Position numbers and translations under genes: made by a program. Below, piece after piece: positions 25,662 through 33,979 of a stretch of 64,000 nucleotides of DNA (positions are counted from its first letter, which is position 1; the number at the start of each line of letters is the position of its first letter). Source of the DNA: CAVHXA01 sp963639765 (GTDB lineage: Bacteria; Bacillota; Clostridia; Oscillospirales; Oscillospiraceae); assembly GCA_963639765.1 (NCBI GenBank), contig CAVHXA010000004.1:56383-120382 (forward strand), read 5' to 3'. Under the pieces are notes generated by a model. That model ran no database searches. It was not told the DNA's origin and worked only from the letters and a program-made list of their open reading frames with translations.

Positions 25662-26021
25662 ATGGCAAGAGTTAAAGGCGCAATGATGACGCGCAAAAGA
25701 AGAAACAAAACCCTGAAGCTTGCCAAGGGCTATTGGGGTTCAAAATCCAAGCACTTCAAAATGGCCAAGCAGGCCGTGATGAAGTCCGGTGTATATGCAT
25801 ATGTGGGCCGCAAACAGAAAAAGCGTGAGTTCCGTCAGCTCTGGATTGCCCGTATTTCCGCATCTGTGGCGCCCTATGGCATCAATTATTCCCGTTTTAT
25901 GAACGGCGTGAAAAAGGCCGGTATCGAAATGAACCGCAAGATGCTCTCTGAGCTGGCAATCCAGGATCCCGACGCATTCGAAGCGGTTGTTGACGCTGCC
26001 AAAAAGGCTCTGGACGCCTGA
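25662..26021 (+). CDS. rplT: 50S ribosomal protein L20
   Basis: The 119-residue protein begins MARVKGAMMTRKRRNKTLKL and contains 'LAKGYWGSKSKHFKMAKQA' and 'LWIARISASVAPYGINYS', typical of L20. L20 is needed for early 50S assembly and is the autoregulator of this operon in many bacteria by binding the leader. AGGAGG lies eight bases before the ATG. No strong terminator follows directly; a weak CCCGC/GCGGG hairpin lies near 26,045. Confidence 0.97.
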   Translation: MARVKGAMMTRKRRNKTLKLAKGYWGSKSKHFKMAKQAVMKSGVYAYVGRKQKKREFRQLWIARISASVAPYGINYSRFMNGVKKAGIEMNRKMLSELAIQDPDAFEAVVDAAKKALDA

Positions 26022-26147
26022 TCAGAACCAAACAGCAGTCCCCGCGAAATCTGCGGGAACAGCAGATTCGGGCCGATTTTACGTCAATCCGAATCCGTAT
26101 GCAAAAGAATCCATACACCAAAAAGGAAAACAGAAGGGCTGCTGCAA

Positions 26148-26226
26148 AAAGGCAGCATTCCTGCAATACAGCAACATACCCTGGCGGGAGGAATCACAAA
26201 TTTCGTGGTTTCTCTCGCTGCTTTTA
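26148..26226. repeat. Interspersed repeat copy with inner hairpin, downstream of rplT
   Basis: AAGGCAGCATTCC (26149-) matches the ends of other copies. It is followed by GGCGGGAGGAATCACAAATT and its imperfect inverted partner (26184-26220), which resembles the hairpins at 37,916 and 55,195. The rest of the gap 26022-26430 shows nothing else recognisable. Confidence 0.45.
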
Positions 26227-26431
26227 TTAAAACGAACTGTCTGGTGCGGACCGGGTATGCAATAAATCCACAGATGACAGAATAATTACAAAAGCTTTAA
26301 ACAATTTCGTATCCGTAAAAACGCACGGAGATATTTGGCAATCGACCGAAAACAGGCGCGATAATTTGGGCAATATGTTGATTGTAGGGTAGTATTATAC
26401 AAATTTTTTGATGAAAAATGTGAGAAATTAC

Positions 26432-26459
26432 TTGTATTATGTCCACAACCTGTTATAAT
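26432..26459 (+). promoter_or_regulatory. Promoter upstream of the sugar permease pair
   Basis: TTGTAT (26432-26437), 16-base spacer, perfect TATAAT (26454-26459). It predicts a leader of about 470 bases. Confidence 0.6.
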
Positions 26460-26464
26460 CATTG

Positions 26465-26935
26465 CATTGAGCGAAAGCCAATGCTGAGCAGCACTGCAAT
26501 TCTATGGCGAGCACGTGTCATCCATCCATTCCAATTAAGCTGTATTCGCTGTATATAGCAGTCTGCAACCAACAAATCCACGAAAGGAGGGTTCGCCCAC
26601 CGAGACGAACGTCGGGCTTCGAGCAGAAGCGGTCCCCAGTGCAGGAGGGGTTCGCAGAACCAGAGCCGGAACTTCGCCTTCCTAAATAGTTCAAACGTTT
26701 TGCAAGTTGCAAACGCGACGAAGCAAGGCCCTGGGAAAGCAGGGCAACAGCAGCGTTTTGCTGCCGATTTGTTCAGTTGACCCCAGCTCCTGTACCAAAA
26801 CGGGAGAACACATTACGTTTCGTCCGGGCAAGCTCTTCGAAAGGAAAGCCGCCTGCCAGGGCGGCGATCCGGGGCAGGCATCCCCAGCAGACTCCAACTG
26901 CCGGGATGCAAAAAATCTTAAAAGGAGAAACTGGA
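26465..26935 (+). ncRNA. Long structured leader of the permease operon (unclassified)
   Basis: About 470 bases between the promoter and the permease start have no convincing reading frame but several hairpins. These are GCCCT/AGGGC near 26,727-26,743; CAGCA/TGCTG near 26,749-26,764; GCCGCC/GGCGGC near 26,848-26,865; and GCATCCC/GGGATGC at 26,877-26,909, just before the ribosome site. Two AGGAGG-like sites occur early (26,585 and 26,643). No known riboswitch class was recognised. It could also be the debris of a deleted gene. Confidence 0.35.
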
Positions 26936-27853
26936 ATGACGCGATGGATTGAATTAAAACGCGATTATCGCATGAACCGGGGCTTGTACTACATCATGAT
27001 TCCCATCGTGGTATATACAATCATCTTCAGTTATATACCAATGTATGGTCAGCTGCTGGCGTTTCTGAAGTACACTCCGAAAAACGGTGTATTTTTCAGC
27101 CAGTGGGTCGGCCTCAAGCACTTCATCACTTTTTTCTCTTCGCAGTTCTTCGGCCGTGTTATGAAGAACACGATCATCTTGTCCATGTACAACCTGATCT
27201 TTGGCTTCCCGGCCCCCATCATCTACGCGATTCTGCTCAACGAGCTGGAAAACGAATACTTCAAAAAGGTTATTCAGGTTGTCAGCTATATGCCCAACTT
27301 CATTTCCAGCGTCGTTATCTGCGGCATCATCATCGACTTTGTCTCCACCAAGGGTATTGTTACCTCTGCTCTGGTGAAGATCGGTTTCCTTAAGAGCGCG
27401 CAGAACCTGCTGTCTCTGCCTGGCTACTTCCGAGGCATCATGATCCTGAGTGATCTATGGCAGTCCACCGGCTTTGGGTCCATTCTCTATCTGGCAACCC
27501 TGTCCGGCATCGATCAGGAGCTCTATGAAGCCGCTCTGATCGACGGCGCGGGCCGCTGGAAGCAAACTACCAACGTTACCATTCCCGGCATTATGCCCAC
27601 CATTACCATCATGCTTATCATGCGTATCAGTGGTCTGCTGAATGCCAACATGGAAAAGATCATCCTCCTTTACAACCCGTTGATCTACGAAACGTCCGAC
27701 GTTATCGGCACCTACGTCTACAGAAAGGGCCTGCTGGAAGGCGACTATGGCTACTCCAGCGCAGTTGGCATGTTCAACTCTGCCATTGGCCTGATCCTGA
27801 TGGTTGTCGCAAACGGCGTTTCCAGAAAATACGGCGAGACAAGTCTGTTTTAA
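26936..27853 (+). CDS. ABC transporter permease, LplB/YteP-type (sugar uptake)
   Basis: The 305-residue membrane protein has six predicted helices and the binding-protein-dependent permease EAA loop 'LYEAALIDGAGRWKQTTNVT' near residue 200, which contacts the ATPase. Its start 'RDYRMNRGLYYIMIPIVVYT' and length fit the LplB/YteP subfamily used for oligosaccharides and polysaccharide fragments. The ATG at 26936 follows AAAGGAG; an in-frame upstream extension is inside the leader. No ATPase is encoded here, which is normal for this subfamily because a shared MsmK/MsmX-type ATPase is often elsewhere. The following gene is its usual partner. Confidence 0.9.
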   Translation: MTRWIELKRDYRMNRGLYYIMIPIVVYTIIFSYIPMYGQLLAFLKYTPKNGVFFSQWVGLKHFITFFSSQFFGRVMKNTIILSMYNLIFGFPAPIIYAILLNELENEYFKKVIQVVSYMPNFISSVVICGIIIDFVSTKGIVTSALVKIGFLKSAQNLLSLPGYFRGIMILSDLWQSTGFGSILYLATLSGIDQELYEAALIDGAGRWKQTTNVTIPGIMPTITIMLIMRISGLLNANMEKIILLYNPLIYETSDVIGTYVYRKGLLEGDYGYSSAVGMFNSAIGLILMVVANGVSRKYGETSLF

Positions 27854-27873
27854 GGGAAGGGATGGTGTAGTAA

Positions 27874-28773
27874 ATGAGCAAGAAAAACTTTATCGTCCAG
27901 ACGCCCAGCAGACGGATCTTCCAGGTCGTCAACGTCCTGTTTCTCATTGCGTTCGGCATTGTTTGCCTGCTGCCCGTCGTGCACTGTGCCTTCTCCTCCA
28001 TCAGCGACCCTGTGTTGCTGGCAAGAGAAACCGGTGCGGTTATTTGGCCCCTGTATGATGAGACCCATCCCATCACCTGGTATGGCTACAAGCAGGTGTT
28101 CAGCAACAACTCCATCCTGATGGGCTACTCCAACACCATCTGGTACTGTGCGGTTGGCGCTGCCATCTCCACCATCTGCTCATGCGCCGGCGGCTTTGTG
28201 CTGTCCCGCAAGGGCCTGGTGCTGAAGACCTACATCGTCATCATGTTCATGGTTCCCATGTTCATCAATGGCGGTATGATTCCCACATACCTTCTGATGA
28301 AGAACCTGCATCTGCTCGATACCCGCTGGGTTATGGTTATTCCCGGTGCAGTTGGCCTGCAGAACCTCGTTATCATCCGTACCGCAATCCAGAACATGCC
28401 GGACTCTCTCGAAGAGTCTGCCCGTCTCGACGGTGCAGGGAACTGGACAATCCTCTTCAGAATTGTCATTCCTCTGACCAAGGCCACGGTTGCGGTTCTG
28501 GCGCTGCAGTATGTGCTCATGAAGTGGAACTCCTACTTCGAAGCTCTGATTTATCTGTCTTCCCGTTCCCTGTATCCTCTGCAGTGCATCCTGCGTGAGA
28601 TCCTGGTCGAAGAAGACAGCTCCGCATACGACTACGATGCCGAGGCTGCTGTTTATGCCGATGTGGTAGAATATGCCACCATCATGGCTGCCATCATCCC
28701 CGTATTCTGCTTCTATCCCTTCATTCTCAAATACTTTGCAAAGGGCATGATGATCGGTTCTCTGAAGGGCTGA
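27874..28773 (+). CDS. ABC transporter permease, LplC/YtcP-type (sugar uptake)
   Basis: The 299-residue partner permease has six helices, 'NGGMIPTYLLMKNLHLLDT' near residue 130 (a hallmark of the YtcP/LplC branch) and the EAA loop 'LEESARLDGAGNWTILFRIV'. It follows the first permease by 20 bases. The binding protein expected in the same operon is missing; a matching lipoprotein is encoded at 41.1-43 kb on the other strand. A strong terminator follows. Confidence 0.92.
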   Translation: MSKKNFIVQTPSRRIFQVVNVLFLIAFGIVCLLPVVHCAFSSISDPVLLARETGAVIWPLYDETHPITWYGYKQVFSNNSILMGYSNTIWYCAVGAAISTICSCAGGFVLSRKGLVLKTYIVIMFMVPMFINGGMIPTYLLMKNLHLLDTRWVMVIPGAVGLQNLVIIRTAIQNMPDSLEESARLDGAGNWTILFRIVIPLTKATVAVLALQYVLMKWNSYFEALIYLSSRSLYPLQCILREILVEEDSSAYDYDAEAAVYADVVEYATIMAAIIPVFCFYPFILKYFAKGMMIGSLKG

Positions 28774-28795
28774 TCCCTGCCAAAGCGGTATTTTC

Positions 28796-28827
28796 CGGCC
28801 TGCTGCGCTGCAGCAGGCCGTTTTTTT
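28796..28827 (+). terminator. Terminator of the permease operon
   Basis: CGGCCTGCTGC, a 3-base loop, GCAGCAGGCCG and TTTTTTT: a perfect 11-bp stem with a T-run, 23 bases after the permease stop. Confidence 0.93.
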
Positions 28828-28929
28828 GTAATACGGCAAGGCAAACGACCATGAAACCGGTTTTTACAAAAGCATTGGCTATGCTGAAATATATGAAGCG
28901 GCAAAGGGCTGTTTCGCGGCGACGGGTAC

Positions 28930-28958
28930 TGTTCAATCGGGCAGGATTGTGCTACAAT
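28930..28958 (+). promoter_or_regulatory. Candidate promoter of the small-protein/ruvCAB operon
   Basis: An extended -10 TGCTACAAT (28950-28958) lies about 90 bases before the first gene; the -35 position (TGTTCA) is weak. Apart from this the 28,828-29,044 stretch shows nothing. Confidence 0.45.
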
Positions 28959-29044
28959 AGGACGCATGGAAATCCGGCCGCTGCCATGCCGTGTGTGTGA
29001 CCGGACGAACAAAGCACATTCAGACTGCCACAGGAGGAAATGAT

Positions 29045-29248
29045 ATGTCTGACGAACCAAACACCGACAGCCGACAGAACGGGACCTGTGAAGATCTTGA
29101 TAAGCTGCAGGGTATATGCTGCAAAAAAGAGCAGGGCTACCGACCGCGACCGAAATGGCAGCTGATTTATGCATGGATCCTGATTGCCATTGTAGTTGCG
29201 GGCATTTGCTGCTCAATCTATTGGCTGGCCTTCGCCTCTGCAGCCTGA
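29045..29248 (+). CDS. Small single-pass membrane protein
   Basis: A 67-residue product with a hydrophilic, cysteine-containing N-terminal half ('LQGICCKKEQGYRPRPKW') and one C-terminal helix (about residues 42-63). AGGAGG is well placed before the ATG. Its stop overlaps the ruvC start by one base (TGATG), so it is co-translated with ruvC. The family was not recognised, and a link to Holliday-junction processing is only positional. Confidence 0.7.
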   Translation: MSDEPNTDSRQNGTCEDLDKLQGICCKKEQGYRPRPKWQLIYAWILIAIVVAGICCSIYWLAFASAA

Positions 29249-29751
29249 TGCGGATTCTCGGAATTGACCCCGGTTATGCAACAATCGGCTTTGGGCTGAT
29301 CAACGCGCAGGGCATTCGGCAGACCCTTTTGCATTATGGTGCCATCACAACGCCGGCCGGGATGGAATTTTCAAAGAGACTGACCCTGCTTTATGACGAT
29401 ATGGTCCGGCTTCTGAACGACCTGCAGCCGGAGGCTGCTGTAGTAGAAGAATTGTTCTTCAACACAAACATAACCACCGGTATTCAGGTGGCCCATGGAC
29501 GCGGGGTGATTCTGCTGGCGATCGAGAAGTCTGCCGTGCCGTTGTTTGAATACACGCCCTCGCAGGTCAAGCAGGCTGTTGTCGGCTACGGCAAGGCCGA
29601 AAAATCGCAGGTTATGGATATGACCCGCCGCCTGCTGCACCTGACCGAAACGCCGCGGCCGGATGATGCGGCGGATGCGTTGGCACTGGCGCTGTGTCAC
29701 GCGCGCAGCTGTACTTCGCTGCTGGCTCGATACTATAACCAGAGCAGGTGA
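29248..29751 (+). CDS. ruvC: Holliday junction resolvase RuvC
   Basis: RuvC cuts Holliday junctions symmetrically. The 167-residue protein begins MRILGIDPGYATIGFGLI (catalytic Asp7) and contains 'AAVVEELFFNTN' (catalytic Glu near 67). It ends with 'RPDDAADALALALCHA', which holds the two C-terminal acidic residues. The ATG overlaps the previous stop. The longer upstream frame is out of register with the family start and is rejected. Confidence 0.96.
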   Translation: MRILGIDPGYATIGFGLINAQGIRQTLLHYGAITTPAGMEFSKRLTLLYDDMVRLLNDLQPEAAVVEELFFNTNITTGIQVAHGRGVILLAIEKSAVPLFEYTPSQVKQAVVGYGKAEKSQVMDMTRRLLHLTETPRPDDAADALALALCHARSCTSLLARYYNQSR

Positions 29752-29755
29752 AATT

Positions 29756-30355
29756 GTGTTCTATTATCTCAGGGGCAGCGTTGCTGCCATGGAAGAAAAC
29801 CTTGCCGTGATTGACTGCGGCGGTGTTGGCTATGCCTGCCACACCAGTACATATACCCTGGCACGGCTCAGGCAGGGCCAGACCGAAACACTGTATACAA
29901 GAGCCGTGATCCGCGAGGATGCCTTTGACCTTTATGGCTTTGTTTCAAAGCGCGAGCTGCAGTATTTTGAGCTGCTCATTGCCGTTACCGGCGTGGGACC
30001 AAAGGCGGCACTGGCCATTCTTTCGGCCTGTACGCCGCAGAGCTTTTCACTTGCCATTCTCACAAACGACGAGAAGGCACTTACCGCGGCAGCCGGTGTG
30101 GGGAAAAAGCTTGCTCAGCGAATTGTCCTCGAGCTCAGGGACAAGCTTGGCCAGACGGAAGAGGCAGCTGCTTCGGGAATGGCGGCATCCACACAGGCGG
30201 CTGCACCCGCACACGACAAGGCAGCGGAGGTTTCTGCGGCACTTCAGGCACTTGGCTATTCACCGTCGGATGCGGCGCTTGCTTTGCGCGGCGCCGACCT
30301 TGAGAGCATGACGGTGCAGGACGGTATTCGCTATGGACTGAGAAACATGATGTAG
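29756..30355 (+). CDS. ruvA: Holliday junction DNA helicase subunit RuvA
   Basis: RuvA binds the four-way junction and loads RuvB. The 199-residue protein starts with GTG at 29756 (MFYYLRGSVAAMEENLAVID), after AGCAGGTGA and four bases past the ruvC stop. It has the helix-hairpin-helix stretches 'ITVTGVGPKAALAIL'-like near residue 75 (read as AVTGVGPKAALAIL) and 'AAGVGKKLAQRIVLELR'. The C-terminal RuvB-binding domain 'EVSAALQALGYSPSDA' is also present. Confidence 0.95.
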   Translation: MFYYLRGSVAAMEENLAVIDCGGVGYACHTSTYTLARLRQGQTETLYTRAVIREDAFDLYGFVSKRELQYFELLIAVTGVGPKAALAILSACTPQSFSLAILTNDEKALTAAAGVGKKLAQRIVLELRDKLGQTEEAAASGMAASTQAAAPAHDKAAEVSAALQALGYSPSDAALALRGADLESMTVQDGIRYGLRNMM

Positions 30356-30368
30356 AGAGGAAAGAGCA

Positions 30369-31415
30369 ATGAGCATCAACTACGCCGATGAAGCCGGGGC
30401 CAGTCTCGTTACCGCCGTGCTGACAGCCGAGGACGAGGCAGAGATTTCGCTGCGGCCCAAAACACTGGCAGATTATACCGGGCAGGAAAAGGCAAAGGCA
30501 AATCTGGCGGTTTATATTGCCGCAGCAAAGCAGCGCGGAGAGTCACTGGATCATGTCCTGCTGCACGGCCCTCCAGGTTTGGGAAAGACAACTCTGGCAG
30601 GGGTAATTGCAAACGAAATGGGTGTGAACATCCGTGTAACCTCCGGACCTGCAATAGAAAAAACCGGCGATCTGGCCGCCCTTTTGACAAATCTGCAGGC
30701 GGGAGACATCCTGTTCATCGACGAAATTCACCGCCTGAACCGCACGGTAGAGGAAATTCTTTATCCGGCCATGGAGGATTATGCCATAGATATCATTCTC
30801 GGCAAGGGCCCGTCGGCAAACTCCATTCGCCTGGACCTGCCGCACTTTACCCTGATCGGGGCTACCACACGGGCCGGTCAGCTCACATCTCCGCTTCGCG
30901 ACCGGTTTGGGGTGCAGCTGCGTCTTGAGCTGTATACAACAGCTGAGCTTGCACAGATCATTCGCCGCTCGGCGTCACTTCTGCAGGTGCCGATCGAAGA
31001 AGACGGCGCACGGGAAATAGCCTCCCGCAGCCGGGGAACGCCACGTATCGCCAACCGTCTTCTTCGCAGGGTGAGAGATTTTGCGCAGGTGTGCCACGGA
31101 GGAATCATTACAAGCCAGGTTGCCGACGATGCGCTGCGCCGGCTTGAGGTGGATGCTCTCGGCCTGGACGCGGTAGATCGAAGAATGCTTACGGCAATCA
31201 TTCAGAACTATGGCGGAGGGCCTGTCGGACTCGAAACGCTGGCGGCAACCATTGGCGAAGAGGCCGTTACGCTTGAGGACGTCTACGAACCGTATCTGCT
31301 GCAGATCGGTTACCTTACCCGCACTCCGCGCGGCCGCTGCGTGACCAGAGCAGCTTATGATCATCTGCATATCCCGTTCAGCGCACAGCTTACGATGGAT
31401 GATGCGCTGCAATAG
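30369..31415 (+). CDS. ruvB: Holliday junction DNA helicase RuvB
   Basis: RuvB is the AAA+ motor of branch migration. The 348-residue protein has 'RPKTLADYTGQEKAKANL', Walker A 'GPPGLGKTTLAG' near residue 67, Walker B 'ILFIDEIHRLNR', sensor 'LIGATTRAGQLTSPLRDRFG' and the C-terminal winged helix 'EPYLLQIGYLTRTPRGR'. AGAGGAAAG precedes the ATG. The stop codon lies within the end of a repeat element. Confidence 0.97.
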   Translation: MSINYADEAGASLVTAVLTAEDEAEISLRPKTLADYTGQEKAKANLAVYIAAAKQRGESLDHVLLHGPPGLGKTTLAGVIANEMGVNIRVTSGPAIEKTGDLAALLTNLQAGDILFIDEIHRLNRTVEEILYPAMEDYAIDIILGKGPSANSIRLDLPHFTLIGATTRAGQLTSPLRDRFGVQLRLELYTTAELAQIIRRSASLLQVPIEEDGAREIASRSRGTPRIANRLLRRVRDFAQVCHGGIITSQVADDALRRLEVDALGLDAVDRRMLTAIIQNYGGGPVGLETLAATIGEEAVTLEDVYEPYLLQIGYLTRTPRGRCVTRAAYDHLHIPFSAQLTMDDALQ

Positions 31416-31548
31416 GCCGTACCGCACAATTGCGGATCCTTCTCACAGACGTGCCGTCGCCTTGCCGTAGAGGATGGCTTCGGTTTTTCTCCTCGATTCG
31501 GCAGAAAATCTCCTGCAAATCGCTCTTGTCGAATGATGCGGTATTGGC
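31413..31548. repeat. Interspersed repeat copy abutting the ruvB stop
   Basis: TAGGCCGTACCGCACAATTG starts at the ruvB stop codon and matches the family end. The other end reads GAATGATGCGGTATTGGC in inverted orientation. Internally it shares ACGGCAAGGCG with the 52,773 copy and TTTTCTGCCGAATC with the 62,027 copy, both in reverse complement. The rest of the gap to 31,656 is AT-rich with no feature. Confidence 0.6.
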
Positions 31549-31656
31549 GAAGCTTATGCCGGATCGAAAATCTGTCAAATTCAGCAATTTTTGTCGACGG
31601 GAATCAGACAATAGTAACAAAAAACCTCCATCTGTTTAAAAAACATTCATCAATGG

Positions 31657-31686
31657 TTGACAAATCGGGATACAGACGAATATAAT
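31657..31686 (+). promoter_or_regulatory. Promoter of the zinc-ribbon gene
   Basis: TTGACA (31657-31662), 18-base spacer, TATAAT (31681-31686). The leader to the gene is about 200 bases with no recognised structure. Confidence 0.8.
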
Positions 31687-31894
31687 GTATCATGTTGTTT
31701 GGGGTGGTGTTGCTGCCTGAACAATATTCAAACTCACGGATGCCCGAATCCTGCGTTTTCCTCTCGTTCCAGTGCCTGCGACGACCGGTAGATCAGCAAG
31801 GCTCCGTTCTATTCAGCGAAACCGGCAATAGGCCGTTCGCATATATATGGTCTGCCAAGCCGGGCCAATAACTAAAAGAGAGGTAAAACCCAAC

Positions 31895-32173
31895 ATGTAC
31901 CAGGACGAGACTTTAGTATGCAAAGAGTGCGGCTCCGAATTTATATTCACAGCCGGTGAACAGGAATTCTATGCAGAGCGCGGCTTCCAGAACAAGCCCC
32001 AGCGCTGCAAGGCCTGCCGTGATGCCCGCAAGAATGCGGCTCGCGGACCCCGTGAGTACTTTACCGCTGTCTGCGCTGCCTGCGGCGGCGAGGCAAAGGT
32101 TCCCTTTGAGCCCAAGTCCGATCGGCCCGTTTACTGCAGCGACTGCTATGCCCGTATGAAGGAAAACGGCTGA
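31895..32173 (+). CDS. Double zinc-ribbon protein
   Basis: A 92-residue protein with two Cys4 zinc-ribbon units. The first uses CKECG and CKACR (about residues 9-42) and resembles the 'probable zinc-ribbon' domain with FYAERGFQNKPQRC. The second uses CAACGGEA and CSDCY (about 61-86). The family is often called CxxC-x17-CxxC zinc-binding; binding of nucleic acid is likely but not shown. The ATG at 31895 is preferred because the domain begins right after it. It has its own promoter and terminator, so it is a single-gene unit. Confidence 0.8.
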   Translation: MYQDETLVCKECGSEFIFTAGEQEFYAERGFQNKPQRCKACRDARKNAARGPREYFTAVCAACGGEAKVPFEPKSDRPVYCSDCYARMKENG

Positions 32174-32202
32174 GCATCTGTTCAATAAGTCAACAAGCAA
32201 AG

Positions 32203-32230
32203 GCCCGCTGCTTTGGCAGCGGGCTTTTTT
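32203..32230 (+). terminator. Terminator of the zinc-ribbon gene
   Basis: GCCCGCTGC, loop TTTG, GCAGCGGGC, TTTTTT: a strong intrinsic terminator 30 bases after the stop. Confidence 0.93.
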
Positions 32231-32298
32231 CAACTGCAGCGATCCGGTGCAGTCGCAATTCTGATTGATGCAGGTTTGCCTGAAACACAGGGCGGACT

Positions 32299-33108
32299 TT
32301 ATTTGTCGATATAGTCCTCGTCGTCATCGTGCAGGTTGGTTTTTCTTGAGCGAAGCTTGGACCAGCCAAAGAACACCAGAAGAATGACCACGACAATCGC
32401 AACAGGGATAACAACCGTGCGGACGGAAAAGCCTGTTTCCTCGGCCTTTTCGCTGATAGCCTGCGCAAAAGAGCTGTCGTCGCTGCTTTCGGCGGTTTCT
32501 GCCGCCTGTGTCTGCTCAGCTTCGGTTTGCCGAGCGCGTACGGTATCCTCGTCATAGAGGTCAATCTGACCGGTTGTGTCACAGAAGCGGATATAGATGG
32601 CGTCACCGAAAATGCCGTGCAGATATTCTATGGTTTCGTATTCAAGGTCGGTATACAGCTTTATGTCAATACAGTTATTTTTGAAGTCGATAAAATAATC
32701 CTTGATTTTATACATATTTACAACCAGCAGGTTGGAAGAGACATGGCGCTGTTCTATTACCAGCATAAAGTGCTGCAGGGTGTTATAATCAATAGATACA
32801 GTCCGGAAGGTGATGTCGGAGATATTGGGCAGCATCTGTCGATAGTAGGCTTCGATTTCGGGCGTATCGGAGGTGACACAGACAACAAGACTGCCGTCTT
32901 CGGCTGCATACATGCCGGCAAACTCCTCCGGATAGATGGTTTCCCCCTTGCGCTCGTTGGATTCGTCTTCGACTGTGGGCCAGTCGGGGAGATTCAGAAA
33001 TTCATCAAGGGCAGCGTTTGGGTCTGCGGCAGTTACGGTCCGGTCGGCGGCCAGCGCGGATGGGAGAAGACTCAGGATCAGCAGAAGAATGATAAAAATG
33101 CGCTTCAT
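32299..33108 (-). CDS. Secreted protein with C-terminal membrane anchor, unknown function
   Basis: The 269-residue product has a signal peptide (cleavage near 'LPSALAADR', residue 20) and an extracytoplasmic alpha/beta domain to about residue 190. A Glu/Gln/Ala/Ser-rich linker follows, then one membrane helix (about 228-247) and a charged cytoplasmic tail ('RSRKTNLHDDDEDYIDK'). The layout resembles TPM-domain proteins, but no motif was firmly recognised. It has its own promoter, divergent from the MarR cassette. GGAAAGGAT precedes the ATG. Confidence 0.75.
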   Translation of the reverse strand: MKRIFIILLLILSLLPSALAADRTVTAADPNAALDEFLNLPDWPTVEDESNERKGETIYPEEFAGMYAAEDGSLVVCVTSDTPEIEAYYRQMLPNISDITFRTVSIDYNTLQHFMLVIEQRHVSSNLLVVNMYKIKDYFIDFKNNCIDIKLYTDLEYETIEYLHGIFGDAIYIRFCDTTGQIDLYDEDTVRARQTEAEQTQAAETAESSDDSSFAQAISEKAEETGFSVRTVVIPVAIVVVILLVFFGWSKLRSRKTNLHDDDEDYIDK

Positions 33109-33265
33109 GATTGGTATCCTTTCCTATGGCAGCATCAGGACGACCTGGCAGAAGGAAAAGCCATCTGCGAAACTGTGCTGCTCTGAATCTGAACAGATAA
33201 CGGCTTGATGATGCGAATCATGCGATTGACACGCAGAGAAAGCCGAATGTTACAGTACGCCATGT

Positions 33266-33294
33266 ATCATATACTATTCACAGGGCCTTGTCAA
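33266..33294 (-). promoter_or_regulatory. Promoter of the secreted membrane-anchored protein
   Basis: Minus-strand TTGACA (33289-33294), 17-base spacer, TATGAT (33266-33271), about 160 bases before the start codon. Confidence 0.75.
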
Positions 33295-33336
33295 ATCGGC
33301 ACGGAAAGAAAATTGTTCGCATATTAACAATTTCTG

Positions 33337-33365
33337 TTGACAAATACATTGTGATGGCGTATGCT
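33337..33365 (+). promoter_or_regulatory. Promoter of the first MarR-ABC cassette
   Basis: TTGACA (33337-33342), 17-base spacer, TATGCT (33360-33365). It lies back to back with the minus-strand promoter at 33,266. Confidence 0.75.
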
Positions 33366-33390
33366 GTTAGCGTCCTAACTGTTAGCGGAC
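33365..33390 (+). promoter_or_regulatory. Probable MarR operator
   Basis: GTTAG-cgtc-CTAAC palindrome followed at once by a second GTTAGCG, overlapping the -10 and start region. Placement and symmetry fit self-repression by the MarR protein encoded 60 bases on. Confidence 0.55.
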
Positions 33391-33448
33391 AAACATTCTT
33401 GTTGTTGGCTGCAGGCGGGGCGCATCTTTGTCTGTAAGGAGCATAGAA

Positions 33449-33979
33449 ATGTCTTTCTCCGAACCTCCCATGCCGGAGCATGATGAGCTGCCCACACCTC
33501 CGTCTGACATAGGCGAAGAATCGCTGGAGTCGTCCATACTCCACCGTATGGGGTTTCTTGAGCGGATGCAGCGCAAGGTGTTTGGCGCAATCTTTTCAGC
33601 CTATGGTCTGCATCCGTCACAGGGCGTTGCCCTCAAGACCATACTGCGCAGGCCGGGCATGAGTCAGCGAGAGCTGGCAGACCGCCTGCGAATTCAGCGG
33701 GCCACCATTACGGTGATTCTGCAAAAGCTCGAGCGGGGGGATTTTATTCGGCGGATGCCGGACCCGTTTGACCAGCGTGTGATCCGTATTTACCCGACAC
33801 CAAAGGGAGAAGCGGCCTGCCGTATGGCCGACGAGACCTGCAGCAGCTTTTTCGGCAGATGCTTTGACGGCATCTCACCGGAGCAGAAACAGGAGCTTAT
33901 GCAGCTGCTGGGTCGGATGGAGGAAAACATGTTTCGCTTCGAAGCAACGCTTCACAACACGAAGGAGCCATGCCCATGA
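33449..33979 (+). CDS. MarR-family transcriptional regulator
   Basis: A 176-residue winged-helix regulator. An unusual acidic, proline-rich N-terminal extension (about 30 residues) precedes the DNA-binding core 'MSQRELADRLRIQRATITVI' near residue 70 and the wing 'PDPFDQRVIRIYPTPKG'. AAGGAG lies nine bases before the ATG at 33449. Its last four bases overlap the start of the ABC exporter (ATGA), so it most likely regulates the exporter, with the effector unknown. A very similar arrangement occurs at 48.8-52.6 kb. Confidence 0.92.
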   Translation: MSFSEPPMPEHDELPTPPSDIGEESLESSILHRMGFLERMQRKVFGAIFSAYGLHPSQGVALKTILRRPGMSQRELADRLRIQRATITVILQKLERGDFIRRMPDPFDQRVIRIYPTPKGEAACRMADETCSSFFGRCFDGISPEQKQELMQLLGRMEENMFRFEATLHNTKEPCP

